A stretch of 64,000 bases of DNA from Cyclina sinensis (GCA_012932295.1 JAAONU010000002.1:35895521-35959520), one strand, 5' to 3'; numbered from the stretch's first letter, positions 1 through 9,844 are shown. Made by a program: numbers and translations. Notes: generated from the letters alone by a model not told the origin.

Positions 1-270
1 TCTCAGATATCAGTCCTGACGAGGTGTTGTAATGCAGTGACAACCTTGCCCAGGTCTTCTTGTGAATTCTCCTGTCTCCTGATAACGACTCCACAACCTG
101 GCAACAACACTACAAGAAACGTCTAGAACGGTGGCCACCTCATGTTGCGTAAGTCCATTTTCGATCATCTGCGCTGTCAGAGCAACATCAGTAGTTGCTA
201 AATGACGTCGCACACCCTGGACCATTGTCAAAAGAGCAGATACAGTTAAAAGTTGCACTAAAACATTCAT
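1..270 (-). pseudogene. Tc1/mariner-type transposase, N-terminal fragment, broken
   Basis: The minus-strand frame from 270 reads through a paired-type helix-turn-helix region typical of Tc1 transposases: GLTQHEVATVLDVSCSVVAR followed by LWSRYQETGEFTRRPGQG and the TTPRQD block. The most natural start is the inner methionine at 223-225 (MVQGVRRHL). After TTPRQD the frame hits TGA at 10-12 and then continues as Tyr-Leu-Arg. The family normally has arginine at the stop position, so a CGA to TGA change is the likely cause. The catalytic DDE part would lie left of the window. The family assignment comes from the recognisable N-terminal motif. The element sits in or beyond intron 2 of SELENOO and is inactive as seen here. 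Confidence 0.85.
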
Positions 271-668
271 TTTGTCAAATGTGCTCTCGTGAACAAACTG
301 TACACATGCAAAAGTCTAAATCTTATTCGGGGGTTACACAACAAAAAGAAAAACAAAATACCCATGCTTTGTAAATTAATTATAAAGTGCACGGGTTTCT
401 TGAGGATATTGACTGTCGATACCTTCAAACGAAATTTGCAGTGAATATTTAGTATGGTGGGCAAATTTATGCCATAACATATTTACGCTTCTTTAATTAA
501 ATTGAGCAGTGTATTATGAATAAGTTTAAACTATTGAAGTCAAAATTATTTCAAAGAGATGAATACTGTTTTATTTGTACATGTTCTGTTGACTTTTAAC
601 AATGAACTACCATTACCCTTTTAAGTTGTACTCAGAACCCATTAACTATATAAAAAATAATTTCGTAC

Positions 669-907
669 ATTGCAGCCCCATCCCCAAGCTGTCCTGAGAA
701 GTAACCAAACTGATGTCCACAGTAACAATGTGCTGCTGTCTGGCTGCCAGGAAGAAGTCTGTTTCCAGCAAAATATTCTGCTGCATCTTTCCTTTCCATC
801 TGAGTCTCATCAAGATCCAACAACTCCATGGCACTACGGGAGTATGCTACAATTCTAGGATTAACCACAGGTTCAGGTTTTACAATCGAAAAGCATGCAC
901 CTGGAAC
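669..907 (-). CDS. SELENOO: Selenoprotein O, coding exon 2 (partial gene)
   Basis: SELENOO/YdiU proteins are pseudokinase-fold enzymes that transfer AMP from ATP to Ser/Thr/Tyr of target proteins; the animal protein is mitochondrial. This exon encodes VPGACFSIVKPEPVVNP, then the segment leading to FAGNRLLPGS and the strongly conserved glycine-rich nucleotide-binding stretch CYCGHQFGYFSGQLGDGAA. A polypyrimidine AG acceptor lies at 908-909, immediately before GTT (Val). The exon is 239 nt, so it ends after two bases of a codon (GCA AT), followed by the donor GTACGA at 668-663. Exon 1 joins in phase 0 (RQ to VPGACF). All later exons, including the one expected to hold the C-terminal selenocysteine and the SECIS element, lie left of the window, so the Sec codon cannot be checked. 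I found no exon 3 homology in 1-660. Confidence 0.93.
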
Positions 908-1327
908 CTGAAAACCACCAAAAATATAGTACTGTTACAAAGTACAGAACTGTTTTCTTTCAACAAGATAAATAACTTAACTTGGTAAGAAGTATATATC
1001 ATTTTGTTCTTCAGATCCAAATTACAGCGATCTGGATAATGTATTACATGACACAACTTTTTCACATCCCTTGCAACCTTAAAGAGGGTAAGGAAATGTA
1101 TTTATTTGCATTTCTGTCTAAAGATCACTGAAAGTAGAGGATATTTCTTTTAAAAAAATTTTTCTCATAACCCTGTCATATAAAGACAGGAATTTTTACA
1201 CTTCCATACCGTGAAGCAGGGCTTTAATTTACAGGGAATGGACACTCCTTATCTATCGAATGAATAACCAAAATATGGTGTCGCGAGTTCACCTGTATAT
1301 CCTGTAACGGAAAATCAATCGATAATT

Positions 1328-1781
1328 AATTATCTATTGTTAGTTAGCGGTAAATTGGTATGCAACGCTCGCACCTAGTTTACAAAAACATCCGTACTTT
1401 TGTCAATAATGGACTGATTTTCAAATTTAAAAATTGTAAGAAAGAAGAAACATTGATCTTTTATGACATCTATTTTTTATTTCAACAACGGAAGGGTTTG
1501 TTCCAATCGGACGAGTAAAAAACGACATCCCAATACTTTTACGTCTTTTTTTGTAATTATCTATCATTAGTTGGCGGTAAATTGGCATGCAATACATGCA
1601 CCTAGTTTACAAAAACATCCTTATTTTTGTCAGTAATGGGCTGATTTTCAAAATTTAAAATTTGTAAGAAAGAAGAAACATTGACCTCTTATAATATCTA
1701 TTTTTTATTTCAACTAAGGAAATGGCTGTTCCAAGCCGACGAGTAAAAGACGACAACTCAATACCTTTTTCTTTTGGTAAA
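1328..1781. repeat. Two-copy tandem repeat, period 227 bp
   Basis: The segment beginning AATTATCTATTGTTAGTTAG at 1328 recurs at 1555 as AATTATCTATCATTAGTTGG. The following roughly 200 bp match closely, including CACCTAGTTTACAAAAACAT and GTAAGAAAGAAGAAACATTG. It lies just inside the left inverted repeat of the TIR element. Confidence 0.8.
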
Positions 1782-2040
1782 AATCTTGTCTAGATTTGAT
1801 GAAAAAAGTGTTTACGTGTCTACAAAAATTGTTTATAACTTCGTCAATATATGGTATAATTTACTGAGAAAAATATGTCTGGGAATTGTAGACTCAGATT
1901 ATTTCAAATTATTCAGATTATCTTTACTTGTTTTACAGGTTGAGACTTTGATTGACAAATTGTAACAAGTATAAATGTAAACTTTTGCATGATAGTCATG
2001 TCACAACATCCTGACACCCAAAATTATGACAAAGCGATTA

Positions 2041-2100
2041 ATTAATTAATTAATTAATAAAAGCTCTGCCCACTGAGCCAAAAGCACGACCACAGTGCTA
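2041..2100 (-). repeat. (ATTA)n tract joined to a tRNA box-A-like patch
   Basis: The minus strand reads TGGCTCAGTGGGCAGAGC (rc of 2063-2080), a good match to the A box of tRNA-derived SINEs. It runs straight into TTAAT repeats where the rest of a tRNA-like head should be. I see this as a truncated SINE head inside the TIR element, not a tRNA gene. Confidence 0.35.
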
Positions 2101-2840
2101 CCCATTGTCCACAAATTTAATTAACCAGCACTTAATTTAAAAAAAAGAAGAATGCGACAAACAACACCAAATTTCAGTGCAAGTGCCACTTAATGATCTC
2201 ATATCACATAGCTTAATTATGCCTGAAGAAAATTCTTACAATATGCAATATCAATTTATTGCATAAATTATTGATGTAATAACAGGTGTTATCTTTCTAA
2301 TCTTATAATTACTTGTTATATTGGGCCAGTAGCTGTTATTATAAATTACAGTTACTCCAAATATAAATCAAGCACAAAGACTGTTTGTTCATTGATGCTG
2401 TAATATACACTATCTATTTGTTCACAGACACCTCTGAATCAAAACAGAATTTTTTTTAGATCAAAATTCAATTTGATCAATTAAAACTTTAATGTCTGGC
2501 TATTAAATGCATACATAGTGGTATTAGTCTTCATCCTGTAAAGTAAATATGTCATAAGGTAGAGATGAAAGGAGGTGTGAAAGGGATTACATTTGCTGTA
2601 TTGAAGAGAACATACCTTAATTATTCTGATATAATAAATAATATTTATTATTATTAGCTAATAATATAAAATTAATAGACATTTATAAAATGAACCTTCT
2701 CCCAGCCAAACACCAAATTCTGTAGGTGCCCGGACAACAAAACCATTAAAAATGCTTTATGATTCAAAAGACACAAATACATATAACTATTAACACCTAT
2801 ATAAGTAACACCTGTCTATAAGTATCAAAAAATAAAATTT

Positions 2841-2916
2841 GGGGGGTGAAGTGTCTGGGGGGTGAAGTGTCTGGAAAAAATGGCTTGGGGTGAAGTGTCT
2901 GGGGGGTGAAGTGTCT
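2841..2916 (+). repeat. 16-bp G-rich minisatellite, four copies
   Basis: The unit GGGGGGTGAAGTGTCT occurs at 2841-2856, 2857-2872, a shortened copy at 2887-2900, and 2901-2916. Copies 2 and 3 are separated by an A-rich spacer. A related GGTGAAG/GGTGAAAC sequence recurs outside the element near 3985-4040. Confidence 0.8.
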
Positions 2917-3984
2917 GTAAATCATTTTAAAGAACACTGATCAACCGTGTGCTTAAAATAGCACAATATTTAACCGCCCATTTTGAAGTTAATATTCAGA
3001 GGAGATCGGAAACCTTAGATTCAAATGTCAATCTCATCCAAGTAGAGTACGATGCAATTCATGTTAAGTGTTTTAATCGAGTCTGTTTGCACTGATACCA
3101 CCCGAAATTCGTTAAGGTGTTGATCACCGAATAACATTTTTTTCAACAAAATTGCTCTAATTTACGTTGTTTTATTTCATTAACAAACACAGATAAAGCA
3201 ATAAAATGCATAGTAATGCTCAATCCTATGTCCACTGATTAACTTCCATCTTATGTCAACTCATTTCATAACTCCATTTTTGTCTAATACCCCCCGAAAG
3301 TTGACAAGAAAACACAAATTTGTACATACTTTCCGCCATTTTGGAAAACAACGATTACATTTTAGTATTGATTTCATTGTAAGTCAAGCAAAAGCTGCTT
3401 CGAAAAAAACAAACAAGTTAGTCAAAATATTTATTTCACAATATTAAATTTACAATTCGTTTTGAAATTTCTTAATGTAAGTTCTTTTCAACATTTGAGT
3501 ATATAATCGTGAAAGCAGCAACATGTACCATCCGCCATTGAGGTGTTTTTATTGAGATCCGGCCGCGCATGAGAGACATCATATTATCGCAATTTTGGAG
3601 TGTCCATTCCCTGTAAATTAAAGCCCTGCGTGAAGTAACAGAATAATTTTTCCCTGTTTATTTATTCATTTAATAGCCCAGGCTGACTTTTGAATCACAG
3701 AATATTCACAATTTGATATCAGTATTTTGATTTTTAATACTCCATTTTGCTCATTTCGCTATAAACTCTTCATTTTGCTGTTTACACCAACCAGGCCATG
3801 GATACTCAAGGATAAATTAAAATATAGATAAATAACTAACATAATTATTAATGATTTACACATTAATGGTTTTGGTTATTTGATATATATATATATTTCA
3901 TGTTATATCGTCATGGATATATGTATTTTGAGATATTATAACAAATATCTGTAAAGGGTGGAAAGTCTCGGCAAGTCCAGACGT

Positions 3985-4116
3985 TTCACCCCAATTTTGG
4001 GAGTGAAATGCCTTGGGAGGTGAAGTTTTGAGGTGAAACCTCTGTCATCAAGATAGGGCTGGCACTGAGCAGAGACCTTATATTGTTATATAAGGTCTCT
4101 GCACTGAGGTAGTGCC
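3985..4116. repeat. Inverted-repeat cluster upstream of SELENOO exon 1 in intron 1
   Basis: GTTTCACC near 3985 is opposed by GGTGAAAC near 4031. Next comes a nested hairpin: outer arms GGCACT (4061-4066) and AGTGCC (4111-4116), inner arms GCAGAGACCTTATA (4069-4082) and TATAAGGTCTCTGC (4089-4102) with a 6-base loop. This could be a small MITE-type insertion. No target duplication is assigned. Confidence 0.6.
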
Positions 4117-4283
4117 TTAGTTCATATCTGAACACAAGCAATATAAATTTTCATTATTAGGTGATTTAAATAGGTAGATGCTATAAAAGCTTGCACTACG
4201 ATAGAGTCTAAGATTATAATTATTATTAACCTGACTGGAGAGTGCTTGGTCAATACTGAAGGAAAAAACTGCAAAGTACATAC

Positions 4284-4424
4284 CTGCCGTATGAAGTTTT
4301 CCTTTTCCGGATCAATTGGCAATGATCTCAAAGCCAAATTATCAAAGTGAAGAGTTTCCAGAGTAGGCATCTTGGTTGAAAATGTACGAATGAGTGTTAT
4401 GTAATATTTCCTGAATGAAAGCAT
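4284..4424 (-). CDS. SELENOO: Selenoprotein O, coding exon 1 with mitochondrial presequence
   Basis: The frame from ATG at 4424 gives MLSFRKYYITLIRTFSTK, a basic, hydroxylated, acid-free leader suited to mitochondrial import, followed by MPTLETLHFDNLALRSLP and IDPEKENFIRQ. LHFDNLALRSLPID matches the conserved N-terminus of the SELENOO family, where a Phe-Asp-Asn/Leu-Arg-Leu-Pro block precedes the AMPylase fold. The exon ends at 4284 with CAG followed by GTATGT, a strong donor, in phase 0, and splices to exon 2 at 907. I chose the first Met because it supplies the presequence. Met19 (4368-4370) is an alternative start that would leave a protein without it. The promoter should lie just above 4424; I see no TATA box I would defend. 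Confidence 0.9.
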
Positions 4425-4780
4425 AAATTATGCTTTTATTTGAAGACAAAACTATCTTCAATCATACATTAGTCAGACAAACTGTCATAGTTTAGATTCT
4501 TAAACAAATGCTGAAAAAAATCCTAGGCTTTTTGTTACAAATTTGACAGGTCTAGCTCACAAAGCGCATGACTATTCTCTATCACTGGCCGCTTGCCTAA
4601 AAGGGGGAACAAACGCCGTAAAATACCGTGTAACACGTCAGTAGTGGTTACTTCCCCTCCTCTCTGTAGCTTATTTACTTCTCCAGGTGTTATTTTATAT
4701 GAACTTTTAAACTATTACATGGACATCCTTATTCGGCGGCCCTATTTGTGGCCTCATTTGCGCCTCTAGTTTTAACACCT
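4425..4780. other. Region upstream of SELENOO start codon; likely 5' UTR/promoter side
   Basis: This stretch is less AT-rich than its surroundings and has several CpG dinucleotides (around 4570-4650). That fits the promoter side of the minus-strand SELENOO gene. I could not identify a specific core element or transcription start. Confidence 0.35.
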
Positions 4781-4838
4781 TTTGTACTGTAATTTGTTCT
4801 GTAATAATCATAGTATAAGTATACATTTCTTACCTATT

Positions 4839-5643
4839 TTTAAGCAGAGACTTATCAATTGTTATTTACAGGAATGGCATGCAGATATATCTAATAATGG
4901 CGTGCTTAGACATTTATATTTATATGTAAAAGATCAATTTTGTTCTGAACTATATTTAGACAAAATACAATGAAAATCTTTAAGGAGCGCCCTTATACGT
5001 CTTGGGGTGTCTTTTGTGAATTGAGTCTGGAAGGTATGGTCAGACCCATTTAGAACATAAAGAACATGTCAATTCTGTGATGATAAAGATCTCGAAGATG
5101 AGTATCATTTTATTTTGAAATGCAGTGCTTACGAAAATCTTTGCATCCAATATATTAAGCGTTACTTTTACATTCACCAAAGTATGGTCAAATTTGTAGA
5201 ATTATTAAAATGTACAAGTCAGAAGGTACTTAAAAACTTATGTTACTATTTAACAAAGGCAAACAACAGATGAGATGATATCTCCTGAAATCTACAGTAA
5301 TAATGTGACGTTCTCCATACTAAATATAGTGTCACAAGAACTTGGTTATCAGTGAAGTTATTTTGTTTTCCATTCAACCTAATTGTATTGTATTTTATTT
5401 TTGCAGAAGTAATTTATTAAGCAATTTATTAAAATGATTATTCCGCATTTCCAACAATGAAGTTTTGTCAGTGTATGCAATGTATTGTGTATAGGATATC
5501 CGGGTGCTCTACTCTGGCTTGTGTTGTATTTTATTTTTTCTTAATTGCACATTATGTGACCTTTAAATTGTATTTCAAGCTGTTTGTTATAACAATGTAC
5601 CTATGAGTGTATAAGTTATGAAAATAAACTCTGTTCTGTTCTG
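4839..5643 (+). pseudogene. LINE (non-LTR retrotransposon) 3' end relic
   Basis: The plus strand preserves the C-terminal end of a LINE ORF2 in pieces. FKQRLINCYLQEWHADISNN and LYVKDQFCSELYLDKI come first (4839-4970). After a stop at 4971-4973 the same frame gives RSALIRLGVS, and a shifted frame then gives GRYGQTHLEH. A further shift gives the zinc-knuckle-like CQFCDDKDLEDEYHFILKC (Cys-x2-Cys, then His-x4-Cys), ending at the stop 5271-5273. The 3' UTR-like remainder ends near 5643 in AATAAACT followed by a short CTGTT repeat, as many LINE tails do. Stops and at least two frameshifts make it dead. The layout is typical of invertebrate LINE ends; the exact clade is not assigned. Confidence 0.65.
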
Positions 5644-5779
5644 ACATATTACAACAAAGAATTGTTTCCATTCATTTAATTATTTTCATGTTAAAAGCAC
5701 AATATTTTTATAAGGATGTGATAATAATTTATAACATATAGACCATTCCATAATTGATACATTGACCGCTGCCATTATG

Positions 5780-5795
5780 AAGGTCACGTGACCTT
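5780..5795. promoter_or_regulatory. 16-bp perfect palindrome with CACGTG core
   Basis: AAGGTCACGTGACCTT is fully self-complementary. Its GTCACGTGAC centre matches the E-box preferred by bHLH-zip factors such as USF and TFE3/TFEB. It stands alone in AT-rich sequence, about 1.35 kb upstream of the SELENOO start codon. No function is shown; it could equally belong to an old repeat. Confidence 0.3.
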
Positions 5796-6089
5796 CCACC
5801 ATTAAAGTACTGCTAAACCTAAGTCCTTAAAAATATGTATAACTTAAGCACGTTTTTAGCTGCCTTGTACCGCATGAATTTTGTGCCACAATTAGAATCA
5901 TTTTATTGTATCAATAATTATTACTTTTTTGAATGTTTTATTCCTGACTTGAACATTTTATTACCGTAACTTGAATTATTTAAAAATACCATTGACTGTT
6001 CAAAATGTAAGGTTGAGTTGTGTAAAACACTTATAATATTAAAAGCATATTTTCCATCTAGAGCTTGCAGTTTCTGAGAAGAAGTTTTC

Positions 6090-6360
6090 AAAGACTAAAC
6101 ATTTTACAAAATGGACTCCTGGGCTGAGGCCAATTTGACCCAAGGCACATAATTTGAACAAACTTGTTAGAGGTCAACTGGACAATACTAAGCATAAAAT
6201 ATCTAAGCTTTAAGGCACTCAGCTTTAGGCTTTATGGTTTCAGATGAGATTTTAATTCCCCCCTTTTTTTTTACCTAAACAACCAGAGTTCTTGATGGAA
6301 TTCAATTCATTAAACAATTTTGGTAGAGCTTTATGCAAGGAACACCCTGTGAAGCTTAAA
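6090..6360 (+). repeat. Dispersed molluscan-type tandem-repeat fragment
   Basis: The phrases GGCCAATTTGACCCAAGG, TTGTTAGAGGTCAACTGG and AAAATATCTAAGCTTTAAGG match the repeat body at about 54.4-55.3 kb (TTTTGACCCAAGGGA, TGGTAGAGGTCCAC, AAAATATCTTAGC). This is an isolated degraded one-to-two-unit copy of that family. Confidence 0.6.
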
Positions 6361-6450
6361 CAAAATCAAGTTGTATGTTTAAGAGGAGATGTTGTTTAAA
6401 GGTAAAAATGGACAATGCACACCAGACAAACAAAGGGCAATTTTACTCAC

Positions 6451-6573
6451 CTTAAGCATATGCTCAAGTGAGTTAATAAAAGTGTTTGCATTTTCCATTG
6501 CAATCTCATCAAGGCCTAACACACATCTATGACCACTACCTTTAAGAACTGATGATTTCTGGTCGCCACCATC
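6451..6573 (-). CDS. Candidate internal coding exon of an unrecognised gene
   Basis: The minus strand has a 123-nt open block bounded by an acceptor (CATTAG at 6579-6574) and a strong donor GTGAGT at 6450-6445. It is exactly 41 codons, phase 0 to phase 0, and starts DGGDQKSSVLKGSGHRCVLG and ends INSLEHMLK. Both other frames contain stops. The peptide has no low-complexity bias and ends in a helix-like segment. I do not recognise the family. It lies upstream of SELENOO on the same strand, so it would belong to a separate gene or to a relic. It could be chance: 41 open codons is not rare, and no neighbouring exon is proven to join it in phase. Confidence 0.35.
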
Positions 6574-8047
6574 CTAATGACATGCACAAACTGCTCAAAA
6601 ATGGATTTCAACACTGCTAAAATAAATGGATATCCTTTTGATTTCAGTAAAAAAAAAAAAGAAAGTAAACAAGAGAAATAAACTTCTTTTTTTCAGCCCG
6701 TTCATGTCCTTATACCTTCTTGCACGTACCTCACAAACTAAAATGTATTTAAATAAAATGAAGAAAAGATCAATTTTAAGAAATGCAAGCCTTTTCCCTG
6801 TAATAATGCAGATCGTTTATTTTGTCACAAGCAATGCCATTTTTGTGTCTGATAAAATGATGAAAGTTTGTATGGTGAATGACAGGAAAAATAGTCGACA
6901 AATTTCAGTTCACTTTTATCTCTGAAAGCAAATACTGTATCAAGAAGATTTCATAAAAAGGACAGAGAAAGGTCAAGTGTTGTAAACCATATCAATATCT
7001 CTGTCATGCAACATTTTCTCTGAATCTCTTTTTAAAGTTACAGAAACAAAATATTTCTACATGTGCTTTTGAGGGAACACTTCATTTTCAAACAGTTGCT
7101 AATTTTGAAGTTGTTTTGTGTTCTTACTTTTCTTTTTAGTCCCAAAAACAGAACTGGAGCTTTTCCCATTGCACTGTTTCTTTTTCAATGAGTACCAAAT
7201 AATGTCTGACATTAACAATCTAAAACTTTTTTCAAGATTTTACAGCTCTGAATTGAAACAGGTATTAAGCGTTACATTTTATTGCAGGTTTTATTTAATG
7301 TCTACAACTGACAAAATGAATAATATTTTAGGAACAATTAGTAATATTAAATATCATTGTTCTATTAAGCCTTCCTCAAAGTTCTATGGGTATATCTGAT
7401 TAGTCTTTTCTTGGCTACCACTTGCAAGGTCCACACACTTTCAATGGCTATCTTACTGTAGTCTTAGTCTCTTTATCCCCTGAAAAAGAATGTCTATTGT
7501 AATTGTAACATCTTTGTGCAAAATTAATTATACCCTAATTGTTACAGCGCAGACAAGTGGAATCGCATTGATGTCATCTGACATCTCAGTAATAATAGTT
7601 TTAATTTCTAAAGCAGTAATTCTGTTTCAACAGCAGCAGTGTTTGACATAATGTTTATGATAATAAAATGGATCTTTCAGCTAAAATGACAAATAATTGT
7701 TTTGAGATACCATGGCTCAAAGGTTCAGGCATTTGTGCTTTATTTGATATGTCCTTCATTCAATTTTCAAGCAGTGTGTGAGCGGCTGTTTGCAACAGTG
7801 CTCAAAGACTAGAGTTTACACTTGCTGTGATAACATATTAACTCAAAGATGTTGGTATTTTTTGTATCAAAGTTTCTGGGTTTTGTTGTTGTTGTTGTTT
7901 TTTCCGCAAAAGTCTAAATTTTTCTCTAAACTTTCTAAATCTTTTATTTAACTCCTTTCTCATATTATTAACCAAAACATATTTTGGAAACACATGATAT
8001 GAGCTCTTTAGTGGTTTCAACAATACTCACACAAAAGTTTTGCTTAC
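6574..8047. other. AT-rich interval without a supported gene
   Basis: Open frames here are short and A/T-biased with no recognisable motif. The only simple repeat is (TTG)n at about 7881-7900. Minus-strand 7390-7490 has a 33-codon open stretch and good splice-like sites but no recognisable product. Confidence 0.5.
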
Positions 8048-8124
8048 AATAAATGGTTGAAATCCTCATCTTTACAGAAGAAAAAGCAGACACCGGCCTC
8101 ATTCCAGCTAGCACACACCAGGCC
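8048..8124 (-). CDS. Second candidate exon of the same unrecognised gene
   Basis: The minus strand shows an excellent acceptor, a pyrimidine tract CCCTTCTCTTTTAG ending at 8125, and a donor GTAAGC at 8047-8042. The 77-nt block is open in two frames. One reads GLVCASWNEAGVCFFFCK then DEDFNHL, the other AWCVLAGMRPVSAFSSVK then MRIST. Neither joins the phase-0 exon at 6451-6573 directly, so an exon between them would be needed (a 23-nt micro-exon at about 7457-7479, between TTTTTCAG and GTAAGA, would fit only the second frame). Family unknown. The opposite strand also has a 36-codon ATG frame over the same bases, and a diverged SINE is another possible reading. Confidence 0.25.
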
Positions 8125-8377
8125 CTAAAAGAGAAGGGCATTACTGAATTTCAAATGGTTTAAGAGCAGGTCTTTACTGTATCTTGGTTTAACAAAATGT
8201 TAAATTCAAGAGGTGAGCACTTAATCACAAATGCAATTTCACTGTTCTTCCAAAGCAAGCACATTAGCATCAAGAAGCAACAACAGGTCTGACGAAGACA
8301 ATAACAACCTTCTTGCCGGGCCTTCTTGTTACTTCAAATTTTTCATGAAATTTTGTGGCTTCCAAACTAAGTTGCTA

Positions 8378-8436
8378 TTTTAGTGCAACTGGTAGAGTAT
8401 CAACATGGGTAGATTAGAATCTCAGCTGAAATCCCT
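8378..8436 (+). repeat. tRNA-derived SINE head, degraded
   Basis: TAGTGCAACTGGTAGAGT matches an A box (8381-8398). AGCTGAAATCC (8424-8434) is a decayed B box at normal spacing. There is no cloverleaf, so this is not a tRNA gene. Confidence 0.4.
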
Positions 8437-8704
8437 TATTTTTTCTTACGTTTGTAACAGAACTATCATTTTGGAGAAAGAAAAATGCAAAACATAAACA
8501 TTATATAAAAGAATAAAAAACAGATGATATTACTGTAAGATAATAAACTGAAATGTCTATTTGTTTTATAGTAAGTCTTGATTTTTATTCAATTTAGAAA
8601 CAAGTTCTTACAACATAATTATTTATCCTTTCTGGAGTCTGCTTTCAAACCAGAACTTTCACCAAAACTGTTAAATGTGTAGAGCTACTCTAGACTCACT
8701 TCTA

Positions 8705-8773
8705 GTGAGATTTCAACCAGAGACTGCCAATACCAGGAGTCAGGTATTCTACTCCATGACCACTGCCCCACAC
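8705..8773 (-). repeat. tRNA-derived SINE head
   Basis: The minus strand reads GGGGCAGTGGTCATGGAGT (A-box-like, rc of 8751-8769) and GGTTGAAATC (B-box-like, rc of 8709-8718). The spacing and order are those of a tRNA-derived Pol III head. Confidence 0.5.
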
Positions 8774-9209
8774 AAAAAAATGTCTTTTAGACATTAGAAC
8801 ATTGAAGTTTGTTTGGTCAAGACATGTTTTCACTAACTATTTTTAACTGAAAAAAAGTTGCTTGACACACATAAAGTGAACACATAAAGTCACAATGTAC
8901 CATCAGTATTTACTGACATCCTCTGTTATATATCACTTAAATAAACAAAAATTTAGAGTTATAATGAAGATTAAATTCATTTACTTCTTGTATATAATTA
9001 CGATAGTTTCTGGTGATCATATTTTATTTACTATTTCAGTTTATAGGTATTTGTATGAAATCTGTTCAACTGGTTTCAGTTTGACTGCTTCTTATTGTCA
9101 GAGTCATATAAGAGGGCAGTTTATCAAACCATGCATTGTTCCTTAAAAGGACCACTACTAGCCTCCTATCCTAAATAAGAATGTCTCACATAAATGTTAA
9201 TGGTGTTAA

Positions 9210-9292
9210 GCAGGACTAAAACACATGACCATCAACCAGTGAGAGGTTTACTGATCTGAAGTCTGCCACCTTAACAACTCAACCACACAGGT
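9210..9292 (-). repeat. tRNA-Leu/Ser-like SINE head
   Basis: The minus strand has TGGTTGAGTTGTTAAGG (rc of 9269-9285), close to the A box of Leu/Ser-type tRNAs, then GGCAGACTTCAGATCAGTA resembling an anticodon arm. The B box (rc of about 9213-9224) is decayed. This is a SINE relic and not a working tRNA. Confidence 0.5.
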
Positions 9293-9384
9293 CTTGTAAC
9301 ATATAATTATGCCACTCAGTGACTGTTTCATGGGTTCAAATGAATACTGGCACCATTAATCATGAATGCCTAAACTCACCTGTT

Positions 9385-9455
9385 GTCAGGCTTGAACCAG
9401 GTACCTCTGAAGTTGAATTTGGACTCTAGCACACGCTCTAGCTACCCATCAACCA
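9385..9455 (-). repeat. tRNA-derived SINE head with good A and B boxes
   Basis: The minus strand carries TGGGTAGCTAGAGCG (rc of 9434-9448) and GGTTCAAGCC (rc of 9389-9398), about 36 bases apart. The acceptor arm does not pair, so a SINE is favoured over a tRNA gene. Confidence 0.55.
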
Positions 9456-9844
9456 TTATTCCTCTAAAGGAATCCTTTGAAACTATTGGTACTACTTAAA
9501 TTTACTGAGAAGGCAACCACTGAAAAAGCAAGCAAATATTCTGCCCTTTAACACATTACTTTTTACTTAATTCTTCTTCTTCAATGAATTTTTAATGCAA
9601 GTAAAGACAAAAACTATAAAGAGCTTTAGAAATATCTACAGGATAACCTGCTCTTAACGACACTTGATAATAACGACATTTGCAGCATAACCAACTAGTC
9701 CCAATGAGTGTCGGTATAATCTAGTTTTACTGTATAATATAAAAACAATCAGACAGAGTTACAATTTACATATCCTACCATTGATCTAGATAATCTAGCA
9801 CTACCTAACATCCTGAAAGAATGTGCCCATTTTGTCGAGCGCTT

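Larger units (their letters stand above)
1217..3628. mobile_element. 2.4-kb terminal-inverted-repeat DNA transposon, probably hAT-like, non-autonomous
   Basis: The two ends are perfect 32-bp inverted repeats (1217-1248 and 3597-3628) that begin CAGGGCTTTAATTTACAGGG. The flanks carry a perfect 7-bp direct repeat CGTGAAG at 1210-1216 and 3629-3635, read as the target-site duplication. A CAGGG terminus suggests the hAT superfamily, but hAT normally gives 8-bp duplications, so the class call is tentative. The interior has no convincing transposase frame. It contains a 227-bp tandem duplication, an (ATTA)n tract, a tRNA box-A-like patch and a short G-rich minisatellite. The element occupies most of SELENOO intron 1. 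Confidence 0.72.

Noticed and set aside
632..668. Extension of SELENOO exon 2 frame to 632 and ATG-start at 868
   Set aside because: Conserved coding ends at 669 with a GT donor. The upstream conserved VPGACF part lies before that internal Met, so the frame ends are not the exon ends.
1774..1965. 63-codon plus-strand frame inside the TIR element
   Set aside because: No transposase motif, AT-biased, and no continuation in other frames.
7393..7497. Minus-strand open stretch containing ESVWTLQVVAKKRLIRYTHR
   Set aside because: Only about 33 codons bounded by stops, and a phrase of this kind could be a dispersed repeat. Not enough to call an exon.
8053..8163. Plus-strand ATG frame of 36 codons containing ALKEKGITEF, slightly reminiscent of a helicase Q-motif region
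   Set aside because: Too short, has no downstream helicase motifs, and overlaps a better spliced reading on the minus strand.
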